Positions 16,679 to 23,940 are shown, numbered from the stretch's first letter. The stretch: 25,570 nt of DNA from Sphingobium sp. (GCF_003248505.1 NZ_QFOA01000047.1:1-25570); one strand, 5' to 3'. The notes: generated from the letters alone by a model not told the origin. A program made the numbers and translations.

Positions 16679-18386
16679 TGCGCCTAATCTTCCCGGTCAT
16701 TTCCGCTCGGGGATCGTCAATCGCGCGAACAACCGCATCGCGATCGATAATGTCTTGTCGCGCAAGCAGCCCATCGGCCAACAACTCTCTAATAAAGCGG
16801 CGGTTCGCTGCAAAGAGCTCGTAGAGGAAACTGCCAGGGCTCCCCTTCAATTGTCGTGTTATCAGCTCCGGGGGCAACCGATCGGCGAAGGCACCGCGAG
16901 CTGGCGCACGGTTGATTCCGCCAGAGCACCAAAGCCAGGTCGGGATACGCAGACAAAGCTCGATGATTGGCTGCGACATCAGCGGCGCTAGGTTCGGATA
17001 ACTCAGCTCGCGCTCGAAACCCTCGAGATGATTCTGGATACCGATTATCTGGGCGATATGAGCGGCTTTGCCTGGGAGGGTGCCTGGTGGGCAAAACAGG
17101 TGGGGATGCGAGCCGACGCTTTCGCCCGCGTCAATGCAATTGCCCGTCAGGAAGGTCTGATCACGCGGCCACCGGAATTGCGCATCCCGAAACCACGCCC
17201 GACGGAACCCCAGTGCAAGAAGCAATGGCACGCCATGATCGGAGAGACGGCTAATGTCGCGAGCGCTCTGCCACAGACCTTTGATTGAGCTTCCCCTCAG
17301 AAGACGATCCGCGAGCGGCGCCACCGATTGGAGAGCGCAAAAGACGTTGTCGCCGCCGGCTCCGGAAAAGAACGCATCGGCCCCGGTCCGGCGAGCCAGG
17401 TCGATGAATTTGCGGTTCCCCGCCTGAGCGAACGCGCGCGCCACGGGACGCGGGAGGTGAGCCGCTGCCGACACACTGAGGTCGACTTCCCCAATGTCCT
17501 CGATAGACTCCGTGAGTGTTGCTTCGAATGCGCCCGCCACTAGTCGAGCATATGTTCGTTCATCGCCGCTTGGATCCTTGGTGGCCAGTGTCAGGCAACT
17601 CAAAGGTACGCCGGCGCTGTGCACGCACGCAGCGACAATCGATGAGTCCAGCCCTCCCGACACGCCGATCGCAATGTGTCGAAACTCCCTAGCCCACTCG
17701 GCGACGCACATCTCGACAGTGCGGCGCAGCTCCTGCCGAGCAACACGCGCGTCACAGATTTCGGAGCTTCGCGGGGTAAAATCCCAAGGGTTCCACGCCT
17801 GCTTCAGCTCGATTCCCTGCGGCCCTGCAACAAGGGCCTCTCCCCCGAGCAGCTCGGTCACGCCGATCAGCGATGTCCGGGCAGAGCGATGATGATCAGC
17901 TAACAGGTGGGCGCTGATGGCCACCCAATCGACCTGGGGGGAAAGAAACCCAGACCTGATGAGAAGCTCGATATCCGATGCGACGACGACGACGCCTTTT
18001 CCCAACACATAGTAGCAAGGCAGGAATCCAGATGGGTCGCGGAGGATCGTTAGTGTCTTGCCGGCGGGATCGGAGAGGAAGGCAACGTAACCGCCCCAAT
18101 AGCGCGACAGCAAATTTTCGACGGGGTCATGGGATGGATCGTGGTCCGGTGGTCCAACTTGCTGGACCGCGCCCCGCCTGCCGTCGCGTCGGAAAAGAGT
18201 TCCAACGACAAAGCCTTTGCCGCGCTCGAACGTAATGGTCTGGCAATTCGCCAAGAAGAAGCACGCATCGCCGACGAAACCAATTTCAGCCAGTTCTGGG
18301 CATTTGGCGGCGACAGCGGCGCACAGCGATCGATCCAGCGCCGGTGCTCCGGACGAGGCTATCAGGGCCAGATAGCGTTTCGGCAT
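16593..18386 (-). CDS. Lasso-peptide cyclase (C protein, asparagine-synthetase-like)
   Basis: This 597-residue protein is homologous to class B asparagine synthetases. It starts MPKRY, without the N-terminal nucleophilic cysteine, so the glutaminase half is inactive. The ATP-binding motif SGGLDSS lies at 243-249 and a second conserved loop SGAGGDNVF at 341-349. Lasso C proteins adenylate the ring Asp or Glu side chain so that the freed N-terminal Gly can attack it and close the macrolactam, here predicted at Asp8. The start codon overlaps the stop of the B gene (TGATG), indicating translational coupling. The last 86 bp overlap the isopeptidase gene tail to tail. Confidence 0.92.
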   Translation of the reverse strand: MPKRYLALIASSGAPALDRSLCAAVAAKCPELAEIGFVGDACFFLANCQTITFERGKGFVVGTLFRRDGRRGAVQQVGPPDHDPSHDPVENLLSRYWGGYVAFLSDPAGKTLTILRDPSGFLPCYYVLGKGVVVVASDIELLIRSGFLSPQVDWVAISAHLLADHHRSARTSLIGVTELLGGEALVAGPQGIELKQAWNPWDFTPRSSEICDARVARQELRRTVEMCVAEWAREFRHIAIGVSGGLDSSIVAACVHSAGVPLSCLTLATKDPSGDERTYARLVAGAFEATLTESIEDIGEVDLSVSAAAHLPRPVARAFAQAGNRKFIDLARRTGADAFFSGAGGDNVFCALQSVAPLADRLLRGSSIKGLWQSARDISRLSDHGVPLLLALGFRRAWFRDAQFRWPRDQTFLTGNCIDAGESVGSHPHLFCPPGTLPGKAAHIAQIIGIQNHLEGFERELSYPNLAPLMSQPIIELCLRIPTWLWCSGGINRAPARGAFADRLPPELITRQLKGSPGSFLYELFAANRRFIRELLADGLLARQDIIDRDAVVRAIDDPRAEMTGKIRRIMSLVDVEVWAGSWSRPPSQATGSTGGL

Positions 18387-19051
18387 CAGATGACCATGAT
18401 AGGTGTGAAGAGTCTGACATGTTCCAGACGATCGCTCAAAATTGCGCCGCCTTGTTGCACCCAGCAGTGGGCGACAAATGGTCGGACAGCGACGCCGAAA
18501 ACGAGGTCAGCGGAAACTCCTCGGCTGAGCAGGCGGTCCATGATTGCCAAGGAATAGGGCAGGCAGCGATTGTGCGAGGCGACGACCTTGCCGAGCGCCC
18601 GGAACGCCATTGCGGTTGCGGCGCGCACCTCAGATCCATCGGGCCTGCATGAGGACGCAAGCGCACGCTTCCTATCTTCAATAGTGGTCAGAATGGTCGA
18701 AAGGTTTGACACTCGAAGGCCGCGTGTGGCGCGGAACAGCGACGCCGCGGCGTTGGCTCTGCCCCATACGCTCGTCGGTTCGTCGCGGTCCCACAGACTC
18801 GCGCTGGGGGGGGCATCGTAGCTGCATGCAGCAATAGGTGCTCCCAATCGATCGTGTTGGATTATCCCGGCGTCGATCAGTTCGGTTGTGCTGCTGGATG
18901 CGTGATTAGGCACGGACCCGCAGAGAAGACCAAGGAATGATGCCTCCTTTTCGCCAGCGAGAGCGAAGTAGCGGTCCCTGTTCCGGTCGAGGAAGATGGG
19001 CCGGTCTCCCGCAATACAGAAGTACACCCCTGCCCTCAGCGTATAATCCAT
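18386..19051 (-). CDS. Lasso-peptide leader-binding and leader-peptidase protein (fused B1-B2)
   Basis: The 221-residue protein has an N-terminal PqqD-like recognition domain (about 1-75, YFCIAGDRPIFLDRNRDRYFALAG) that binds the leader peptide. Its C-terminal transglutaminase-like protease domain (about 115-221) carries the triad Cys163 (HNRCLPYS), His195 (FVAHCWVQ) and Asp207 (ILSDRLEHV). It should cut the leader after residue 22 of the precursor and hand the core to the cyclase. Proteobacterial lasso clusters normally have B1 and B2 fused like this, whereas Gram-positive ones split them. ATG 19051 has AGGGTGG upstream. It is 60 bp downstream of the precursor gene, with a strong hairpin between. 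Confidence 0.9.
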   Translation of the reverse strand: MDYTLRAGVYFCIAGDRPIFLDRNRDRYFALAGEKEASFLGLLCGSVPNHASSSTTELIDAGIIQHDRLGAPIAACSYDAPPSASLWDRDEPTSVWGRANAAASLFRATRGLRVSNLSTILTTIEDRKRALASSCRPDGSEVRAATAMAFRALGKVVASHNRCLPYSLAIMDRLLSRGVSADLVFGVAVRPFVAHCWVQQGGAILSDRLEHVRLFTPIMVI

Positions 19052-19072
19052 TGGTCATCCACCCTAGAAGAA

Positions 19073-19099
19073 GCGGCGCGCGGGCATCCCGCGCGCCGC
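19073..19099 (-). terminator. Perfect 12-bp hairpin between precursor and biosynthetic genes
   Basis: GCGGCGCGCGGG (19073-19084) and CCCGCGCGCCGC (19088-19099) are perfectly complementary around a 3-base loop. On the transcribed strand it is followed by TTCTTCT. Placed 12 bases after the precursor stop and 21 bases before the B start, it can act as a partial terminator or mRNA stabiliser so that more precursor than enzyme is made. Hairpins at this place are known from other lasso clusters. Confidence 0.65.
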
Positions 19100-19111
19100 C
19101 AAGTAAGGCAG

Positions 19112-19243
19112 TCAGTCGGCAGCGAGGCCGGTGCCGAGGAATCCGCCCTGCGAGTCGATTTCGGGCTGGACGGCCCCCTTCGTCTCGCCGCTCACGGCGC
19201 CGAGTTCGATCACGTCGTTCTGCTGTTCGTCATTGCGATGCAT
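19112..19243 (-). CDS. Lasso-peptide precursor (A gene), predicted 8-residue ring
   Basis: ATG 19243, preceded by GAGGAG with a 6-nt spacer, to TGA 19112-19114 encodes 43 residues. The leader (1-22) ends DVIELGAVSGETK. The hydrophobic VIELG segment and Thr at the penultimate leader position are the hallmarks of alphaproteobacterial lasso precursors. The core begins with Gly and reads GAVQPEID (ring, Gly1 to Asp8), then the 13-residue tail SQGGFLGTGLAAD. Asp8 is the expected acceptor; Glu6 would give a ring smaller than any known. Phe13 or Leu14 could act as plugs. By hand arithmetic the macrolactam has a monoisotopic mass of about 1983.95 Da. It heads the A-B-C operon and no second precursor is seen. 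The call rests on context plus leader and core pattern. Confidence 0.88.
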   Translation of the reverse strand: MHRNDEQQNDVIELGAVSGETKGAVQPEIDSQGGFLGTGLAAD

Positions 19244-19303
19244 GACACGCTCCTCTTGATCCGCCGCGACTATTCACGGCAATCCAAAGTTAGCGCGGCC
19301 GGG

Positions 19304-19347
19304 ATTACTCCGGACCCATAGATATCTGGACAATCTGGCGTGATATC
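19304..19347 (-). promoter_or_regulatory. Candidate lasso operon promoter with paired GATATC sites
   Basis: On the minus strand TTGTCC (19328-19333) and AGTAAT (19304-19309) are separated by 18 bp and would give a leader of about 54 nt before the precursor ATG. Two GATATC palindromes (19321-19326 and 19342-19347), 21 bp apart centre to centre, flank the -35 element on the same face of the helix, as expected for a dimeric regulator. The GntR or XRE protein encoded just upstream is the obvious candidate. Confidence 0.4.
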
Positions 19348-19415
19348 CGAGCAGTTTGGCTTTGCCAGGACCGACCGTTGCCCCGGCCCCGCCGGAAAGC
19401 GCTTAAATCTGCGGC

Positions 19416-20057
19416 TTAACCGCTTGAAGAGTGATCGGCCTGATCATGGATAACGTCTTGTTGATGGACGATTCTCCGCTCGTGATAGCTCTCTATGCGT
19501 CGATGGATGCTCTTATGGACATCAACAACTTCCGAATTCATCATCGTGCGGAGCTCTTTGGCGGCATCGGCGACGTTTGCGGCGCCATCGACTCGCGGAT
19601 AGAATAGCCTCTCGTTGATCTGCCCTATCGTCGCAGCTGCCTCCGGATTCCCGGTTGCCGCCGCAAGTGCCAGGAATATCGATCCGGTCAGCTTGGCGAT
19701 ATCAACCGGCGTATCCCCGATTTCGTCTGGTGAAAACTGGGCCAAGGTCTGACTGAGGACAGACCTCTTTATTCGCTGGGTCAGGCATAATAGCAGATGC
19801 GCATTCCAGGCGTAGAGGTGTATCAATTCCTGCGGCGTCGCGAGGGCCACCCGGAAGCCGCCAGCGCTGTCGGGCTCTAACAGGCGCTCTCCCATGAGAC
19901 GACATGCCGCCTCCCGGACGGGCGTTTTGCTCGATCCGTGACGGTCCGCGATATCCGAGATGTCGAGCCTCTCGCCCGCATGATAGCGGCCGGCCAGATA
20001 TTCCGCCTTCAAGGCCCGATAGACGCGCTCCTGAGTAATCGGGTCGAGCGCCGCCAT
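19416..20057 (-). CDS. GntR-family transcriptional regulator
   Basis: ATG 20057 is chosen because it overlaps the stop of the XRE gene as TGATG; a GTG 12 codons upstream is less likely. The 213-residue protein has an N-terminal winged helix (about 8-75, ALKAEYLAGRYHAGERLDISDIADRHGSSKTPVREAACRL described in part) of GntR type. The C-terminal ligand-binding region is helical (FCD-like in length) but lacks an obvious metal-binding histidine set. It lies directly upstream of the lasso precursor on the same strand, ending 172 bp before it, and probably controls the lasso operon. The signal it senses is unknown. Confidence 0.8.
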   Translation of the reverse strand: MAALDPITQERVYRALKAEYLAGRYHAGERLDISDIADRHGSSKTPVREAACRLMGERLLEPDSAGGFRVALATPQELIHLYAWNAHLLLCLTQRIKRSVLSQTLAQFSPDEIGDTPVDIAKLTGSIFLALAAATGNPEAAATIGQINERLFYPRVDGAANVADAAKELRTMMNSEVVDVHKSIHRRIESYHERRIVHQQDVIHDQADHSSSG

Positions 20058-20473
20058 CAGCTGGCTCCGGCCGCCATCGACGGCGAGCGCCACCTGGGTG
20101 TGAGCGCATTGGTCAGCTGACTCAGATTCCGCTCTGCGATGACCTCGATGCAGAGGCGCTCGAGATCACAGAGGTCGCCGCCACCGAGTTGCTTTGGAAA
20201 GCACATACGCTGGCCTGCGAACAACAGGGGTATGAGAATGTGGCCCGACGAAAGACCGAGTTGGTATGTGCAGCGCAAATGGTCGTCGAGCTTGGACTTG
20301 GGATTCCCGGACTCGATCTCCCGCAGCCAGCGCACTCCCATGCCGAGATCGCGCGCCAGTTCGCGTTGTGTTATGCCAACCCTCTTTCGTGCTTCCTCGA
20401 TCTGCCGTCCGGACTGTTCCTTGACGTACGAAAGCGGTCCTTCAGCAACGGAAGCCGCGCATTCTAGCGACAT
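20057..20473 (-). CDS. XRE-type helix-turn-helix regulator
   Basis: The 138-residue protein has a Cro/C1-type helix-turn-helix at about residues 20-75 (GRQIEEARKRVGITQRELARD, then MGVRWLREIESGNPKS). The C-terminal part (RMCFPKQLGGGDLCDLERLCIEVI) is short and cysteine-bearing. ATG 20473 has AAGGAG 8 nt upstream. It is coupled to the GntR gene through TGATG, so the two regulators are made together. A good promoter with a built-in near-palindrome lies upstream, which suggests self-regulation. Confidence 0.78.
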   Translation of the reverse strand: MSLECAASVAEGPLSYVKEQSGRQIEEARKRVGITQRELARDLGMGVRWLREIESGNPKSKLDDHLRCTYQLGLSSGHILIPLLFAGQRMCFPKQLGGGDLCDLERLCIEVIAERNLSQLTNALTPRWRSPSMAAGAS

Positions 20474-20841
20474 TTCCGCGTCTCCTTATACGGGAGATAC
20501 CGCCCGCCAAGGCCATTCCGACGAACCAAAGCTAGGTGTGCATACCACCAGTGTCAAACGGAACTGCGTGCCAATTTGGCCAAGTTTTTGCTTGTAGGTA
20601 ACTGAAACTGGGCGGCAATTCCGAGCATCGCCGTCTCCTCCCTCCGCCGCATATTGGGCGATGCCTCTGGAAGCCCGCCGGCTCGCGCGATAGAGCCAGC
20701 GTCGTCACCATCTCGAACCGGCGTACTTTCCGAGCCGGGACGATCGTGATGCGTTACGCCCCACTCTGCGAGATTATCGCCAGCAGCATCGACCTCTTCT
20801 GACCCCATTTTAGGGAGGTGCACCGGCGCCGTGCCTCCTTA
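20474..20841. other. Gene-free stretch upstream of the XRE-GntR operon
   Basis: The 368 bases hold the XRE promoter at the left end (20529-20557). The rest, up to the stop of the next minus-strand gene, has an open minus-strand frame without a ribosome site or recognisable product. It may contain decayed DNA marking the right border of the accessory block, but I see no terminal repeats to prove an insertion sequence. Confidence 0.4.
20529..20557 (-). promoter_or_regulatory. Promoter of the XRE-GntR operon with operator-like spacer
   Basis: On the minus strand a perfect TTGACA (20552-20557) is followed by a 17-bp spacer and TAGCTT (20529-20534), predicting a leader of about 50 nt. The spacer contains GGTATGCACACC (20535-20546), a 12-bp palindrome with one mismatched pair. 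A repressor bound there would block RNA polymerase; self-control by the XRE protein is the simplest reading. Confidence 0.5.
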
Positions 20842-21969
20842 TCATTCGCTCTCGATCGGGGCGGGCGCAGCAAGCGGCGCCAGCGCAGTATAATAGACCC
20901 ACGCCCGCGCGAGCTGCATCGAGAGTGGGTCACGGAATACGATCTTTTGCCATCGGCCGCGCATCTGCTCGATCGCAAGCTCCGTCCCCTTTGGGGCCTT
21001 CAGCACGATCGCGGCGTCACCGGCGGGCTCGCTTCGAAATGTCGCATCCCGCGTCAAATATGCCCTTGGCAGCCCAGCCAGGAACGCTTCCTCCGATTGC
21101 GCCGCCGCCTCATGATATTGGCGCTGTTCAGCCTGCGACCTGTCGAATTTTTCGTTCAACTCACTGAAAGCCGCTTTCTCCTGCGGCCCCATCGTTTTCT
21201 CCTGCGGGATCAGCGCGTAGGCGCCAAGAAGTGTCAGGATGAAGCTGACGAACCCGACCAGCCCCATGCGCTGAAGCTCGGGAACGGTATTAGGACCAAG
21301 TCCCTGGAAAAAGCTTGTTACGAGGTCGAATAGCGAGCCTTGAAGGCGAGTGCTCTCCTCGTCCGTCTCGGCCGTGGCGATAGCTTCCGCAACGCGCTGC
21401 ATCTCGATAACCGTGCGCGCGGCGAAGGCAGTCATCGTTTCGCGGACATCGTCGCTCGCGCGCAATGTCATCGTGTCGATCACCAGCATTCGCTCGGCGA
21501 TCGCGCTGAACGTTGCGAACCGCGGCAGCGCCTCGGCAATCATGCGCCTGTAACTGTCGCCGGCGCTCGCCGCCGCAATCGCCGACGCCACCAGCGACTT
21601 GTTCGCGTCAAACGCCCGCACCGTGTCGAGCAGCGATGTCCCTAAATGACGTTGTTGCTCGACCAAGCCTCGATTCTGGTCGGCAATCTTGCGCGCAGTC
21701 TCACTCACTGACAGCGCCCAGGCGTTCGTCGCGAGACTCTCGAAGGCCTTCTCGCTCGATCGCTCGCGCTCGAGTGTGTCGAGAATCCCGCGATAGGGAG
21801 CGGCGAAATCAACGCCGCGCATCAATTCCCTGGCCTTTGTCGCCTGAGTGACCGCGTCGATGATCGTGCTGCCGCCAAGCGCGTGACGATAGAGCTCCGC
21901 GCGTCGACGTTCTTCACGCATAAAGCGGTCGGCGGCGCTCTCGGGAAGTCCGAAGGGATTGTTCATCAT
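20842..21969 (-). CDS. Membrane-anchored protein with C-terminal SH3-like domain, function unknown
   Basis: The 375-residue protein has a long helical N-terminal region (about 15-225) with no known motif, one membrane helix at about 236-254 (GLVGFVSFILTLLGAYALIP), a charged coiled segment (about 260-295), and a C-terminal bacterial SH3-like domain at about 305-362 (YLTRDATFRSEPAGDAAIVLKAPKGTELAI, then WVYYTAL). The SH3 part probably faces the periplasm and may bind the cell wall or a protein. ATG 21969 (or the adjacent ATG 21966) has AAAGGG upstream. It forms a minus-strand pair with the 145-residue gene to its right, and sits between the lasso island and the transfer operon. I do not recognise the family. 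Confidence 0.65.
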   Translation of the reverse strand: MMNNPFGLPESAADRFMREERRRAELYRHALGGSTIIDAVTQATKARELMRGVDFAAPYRGILDTLERERSSEKAFESLATNAWALSVSETARKIADQNRGLVEQQRHLGTSLLDTVRAFDANKSLVASAIAAASAGDSYRRMIAEALPRFATFSAIAERMLVIDTMTLRASDDVRETMTAFAARTVIEMQRVAEAIATAETDEESTRLQGSLFDLVTSFFQGLGPNTVPELQRMGLVGFVSFILTLLGAYALIPQEKTMGPQEKAAFSELNEKFDRSQAEQRQYHEAAAQSEEAFLAGLPRAYLTRDATFRSEPAGDAAIVLKAPKGTELAIEQMRGRWQKIVFRDPLSMQLARAWVYYTALAPLAAPAPIESE

Positions 21970-22086
21970 GACCCTTTTTGTCAGATAGACACGACCTGCG
22001 CGACCAACATTTGGCCAACCACCGGCAACCGCGAAGGGGTCGATCGACGCACCTCGGCGCGATCGAGCTTCGCACCGTCCAGTCCG

Positions 22087-22524
22087 TCAGCCCGCCTTGC
22101 CACCGTGCGCTGAATGGCTGGCGGGCAGTTTAGCGCGCTCGAACGCGGCCAGCAGCGCAGCGTGGTCCGCCTGGGCCATTTGCTGGAGCGCCAGGATGTA
22201 AATGATGCCCAGAGACGGTGGCTCTCCATCCGGCATCGCTGATTGCGTTCTAGCCGCGATCCGCGATGCAACATCCCAAAGGCGGTGCGGTGCCCCGACA
22301 TGATGTTCCTCGGTGCCGCTAAGCGGTGAAGCCCGCAGCGCGACCAATGCCTCGACGATCGCCTTCACCGGAATTGTGTCGAGATGGTTCACCGCGACAT
22401 GGAGCGTGGTCCCCCAGGCGATCAGGGACCGCGTGGTCCGGATCAGATGGCAGTGCGAGTCGATAAGCACGTCCATCCCTGCCGGCGACAACCGGAGTTT
22501 GAAGGTTCTCGTTGCCCTGCCCAT
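22087..22524 (-). CDS. Small soluble protein of unknown function
   Basis: The 145-residue frame starts at ATG 22524 behind a strong AAGGAGGT site, which supports real translation. The product begins with a basic segment (MGRATRTFKLRLSPAGMDVL) and contains a histidine/cysteine cluster (DSHCHLIR, EEHHVGAPH) but no family motif I can name. It is 117 bp upstream of the SH3-domain gene on the same strand and may share its transcript. It diverges from the transfer operon across a 350-bp region rich in inverted repeats. Confidence 0.6.
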   Translation of the reverse strand: MGRATRTFKLRLSPAGMDVLIDSHCHLIRTTRSLIAWGTTLHVAVNHLDTIPVKAIVEALVALRASPLSGTEEHHVGAPHRLWDVASRIAARTQSAMPDGEPPSLGIIYILALQQMAQADHAALLAAFERAKLPASHSAHGGKAG

Positions 22525-22874
22525 TCGCCAGCTACCTCCTTCCCGATAGCAATTTTCGCCGATTAGAGAGCGGAAACGGGCGGCTCCCTACTCCGGCGCT
22601 TATCGAAGCGGCAATGAAGTGCCGCTCGGGATCGTTTTACGTCCTTCCGATCATTTGATGGTTTCGATCCTCCAAATCATGGACTTACAAGCTTTCTTTC
22701 GCCGCTTCGGCACTTCAGTGCCCTGCCTATTGCGAGCATTTCACGACAGCTTCATTGCTCGCTTCGCACCAGATCGGTGGTCACCAGCGAAGCCCGGTAC
22801 GGCCCGCAGCCAGACGATCGGCACCTGAAAACCTGAACTGAAGCGCGGTTTCGCGCCACGAGGAGACACGTCTC
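22525..22874. other. Divergent intergenic region before the transfer operon, with inverted repeats
   Basis: No credible gene is seen in these 350 bases. There are two perfect hairpins: AGCGGCA/TGCCGCT (22607-22613 and 22620-22626) and GGCACT/AGTGCC (22709-22714 and 22717-22722). In addition TGAAGTGCCG (22615-22624) and CGGCACTTCA (22708-22717) form a 10-bp inverted repeat 83 bases apart. The region must hold the transfer-operon promoter and could include an operator or origin of transfer. Confidence 0.45.
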
Positions 22875-23180
22875 ATGACGAACGCACGCCCCTTGTCCGG
22901 GCTCGGTGTGATCCTGGCGATCACCCTGGCTACGACCGGCGCCCATGCACAGCAATATCGGCCCGACGCCGAGGGCTATCCCTGCACCGCCAGGGATCGC
23001 CTGACGATCATCCAGGACGATCAGGGCTATTCGATCCGCAGCCAGCCTGTCGCGGCTCAGGTGACGAAAGAGGCGTCGGCGACCGGGATCGCGATCGGGA
23101 AGGCACTACGCCTCGACGCCAAGATCTTCGGTCTTGTCGACCAGGCTAAAGCGGAGGCGTCCCATGCGCCGCGCCGCTGA
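22875..23180 (+). CDS. Small secreted protein heading the transfer operon, function unknown
   Basis: The 101-residue product starts at ATG 22875 with AGGAG upstream. It has a clear signal peptide (LGVILAITLATTGAHA-QQ, cleavage near residue 25), so it is periplasmic. The mature part of about 76 residues has one cysteine and no recognised domain. Its 3' end overlaps the DsbC-like gene by 17 bp, which points to co-translation and a role in transfer-apparatus assembly. Confidence 0.65.
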   Translation: MTNARPLSGLGVILAITLATTGAHAQQYRPDAEGYPCTARDRLTIIQDDQGYSIRSQPVAAQVTKEASATGIAIGKALRLDAKIFGLVDQAKAEASHAPRR

Positions 23181-23940
23181 ACTGCTCTCCGCCGCGCTGC
23201 TGTTCACCGGCACCCCAGCCCTCTCGCAGGAAGCGCCGGAGGGTCCCCAGTCGGAACCGCTAACCCTCGCGGCTGCGGAGGCTCAACAGCAGCTGCGCCA
23301 GACCTTCACCAACCTCAGTTTCGAGGATTTCGGACCGGCGCCTGTGAAGGGTCCTCTCTACCAGGCAACAGCCGGCGGCCGCATCATCTATTTCGCTCCG
23401 GAAAGCGGGCATCTCCTGTTCGCGGCCGTCTACGACAAGAACGGCCTCAACGTTACCGCGATGGCGCAGGACGAAAGTGCCAGAAAGCGGGTCGGCGCCA
23501 TTGATCCAGCCGGGGCGCTCGTTATCGGCCCGGCGGGCGCGCCGCAGGTCATCGAGTTCACCGATCCCGACTGCCCCTATTGCCATGCCCTTGACCGGTT
23601 CTGGGCGGCAAAGTCCGCGGAGGGCAAGGCCGTCCAGCGGCTGATCTATTTCGTGAGCGGGATCCATCCGGAAGCCGCCGCCAAAGCCGAACATATCCTG
23701 TGTTCGGCAGACAAGGTCGCGGCCTTCAAGGCGATCTATGCGGGCGCCCGACCGACCACGTTGCTCAAATGCGAAGCCGGGCGCGAGAAAGTCGCCAAGG
23801 ACGCGATGACCGTCAGGAAGATGGGCGTGTCGGGGACCCCGACGCTGTTCGTCGATGGCAAGCTGATCTCCGGATTCCAGCAGGCCGAGCTCGAGGCGTT
23901 CCTCGAGCAGAAGCAGGGGCAAGCCAATGGCCACCCCTGA
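23164..23940 (+). CDS. DsbC/DsbG-like periplasmic thiol-disulfide isomerase of the transfer system
   Basis: ATG 23164 is preceded by GGAGG with a 6-nt spacer, giving 258 residues; an upstream ATG 23134 lies inside the preceding gene. The signal peptide ends near residue 21 (GTPALS-Q). The mature part has a DsbC-type N-terminal region, then a thioredoxin fold with active site Cys137-Pro-Tyr-Cys140 (DPDCPYC) and the cis-proline loop SGTPTLFVDG. It probably forms or shuffles disulfides in secreted Tra proteins. DsbC homologues are regular members of F-type transfer operons, which supports the call. Confidence 0.85.
   Translation: MRRAAELLSAALLFTGTPALSQEAPEGPQSEPLTLAAAEAQQQLRQTFTNLSFEDFGPAPVKGPLYQATAGGRIIYFAPESGHLLFAAVYDKNGLNVTAMAQDESARKRVGAIDPAGALVIGPAGAPQVIEFTDPDCPYCHALDRFWAAKSAEGKAVQRLIYFVSGIHPEAAAKAEHILCSADKVAAFKAIYAGARPTTLLKCEAGREKVAKDAMTVRKMGVSGTPTLFVDGKLISGFQQAELEAFLEQKQGQANGHP

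Noticed and set aside
20554..20823. Minus-strand 89-codon frame between the SH3-domain gene and the XRE gene
   Set aside because: No ribosome site, low-complexity composition, and no match to a transposase or other family that I could defend; it also covers the -35 of the XRE promoter.
22619..22828. Plus-strand 69-codon frame in the region before the transfer operon
   Set aside because: No ribosome site or recognisable product, and it spans the inverted repeats that are better explained as regulatory DNA.
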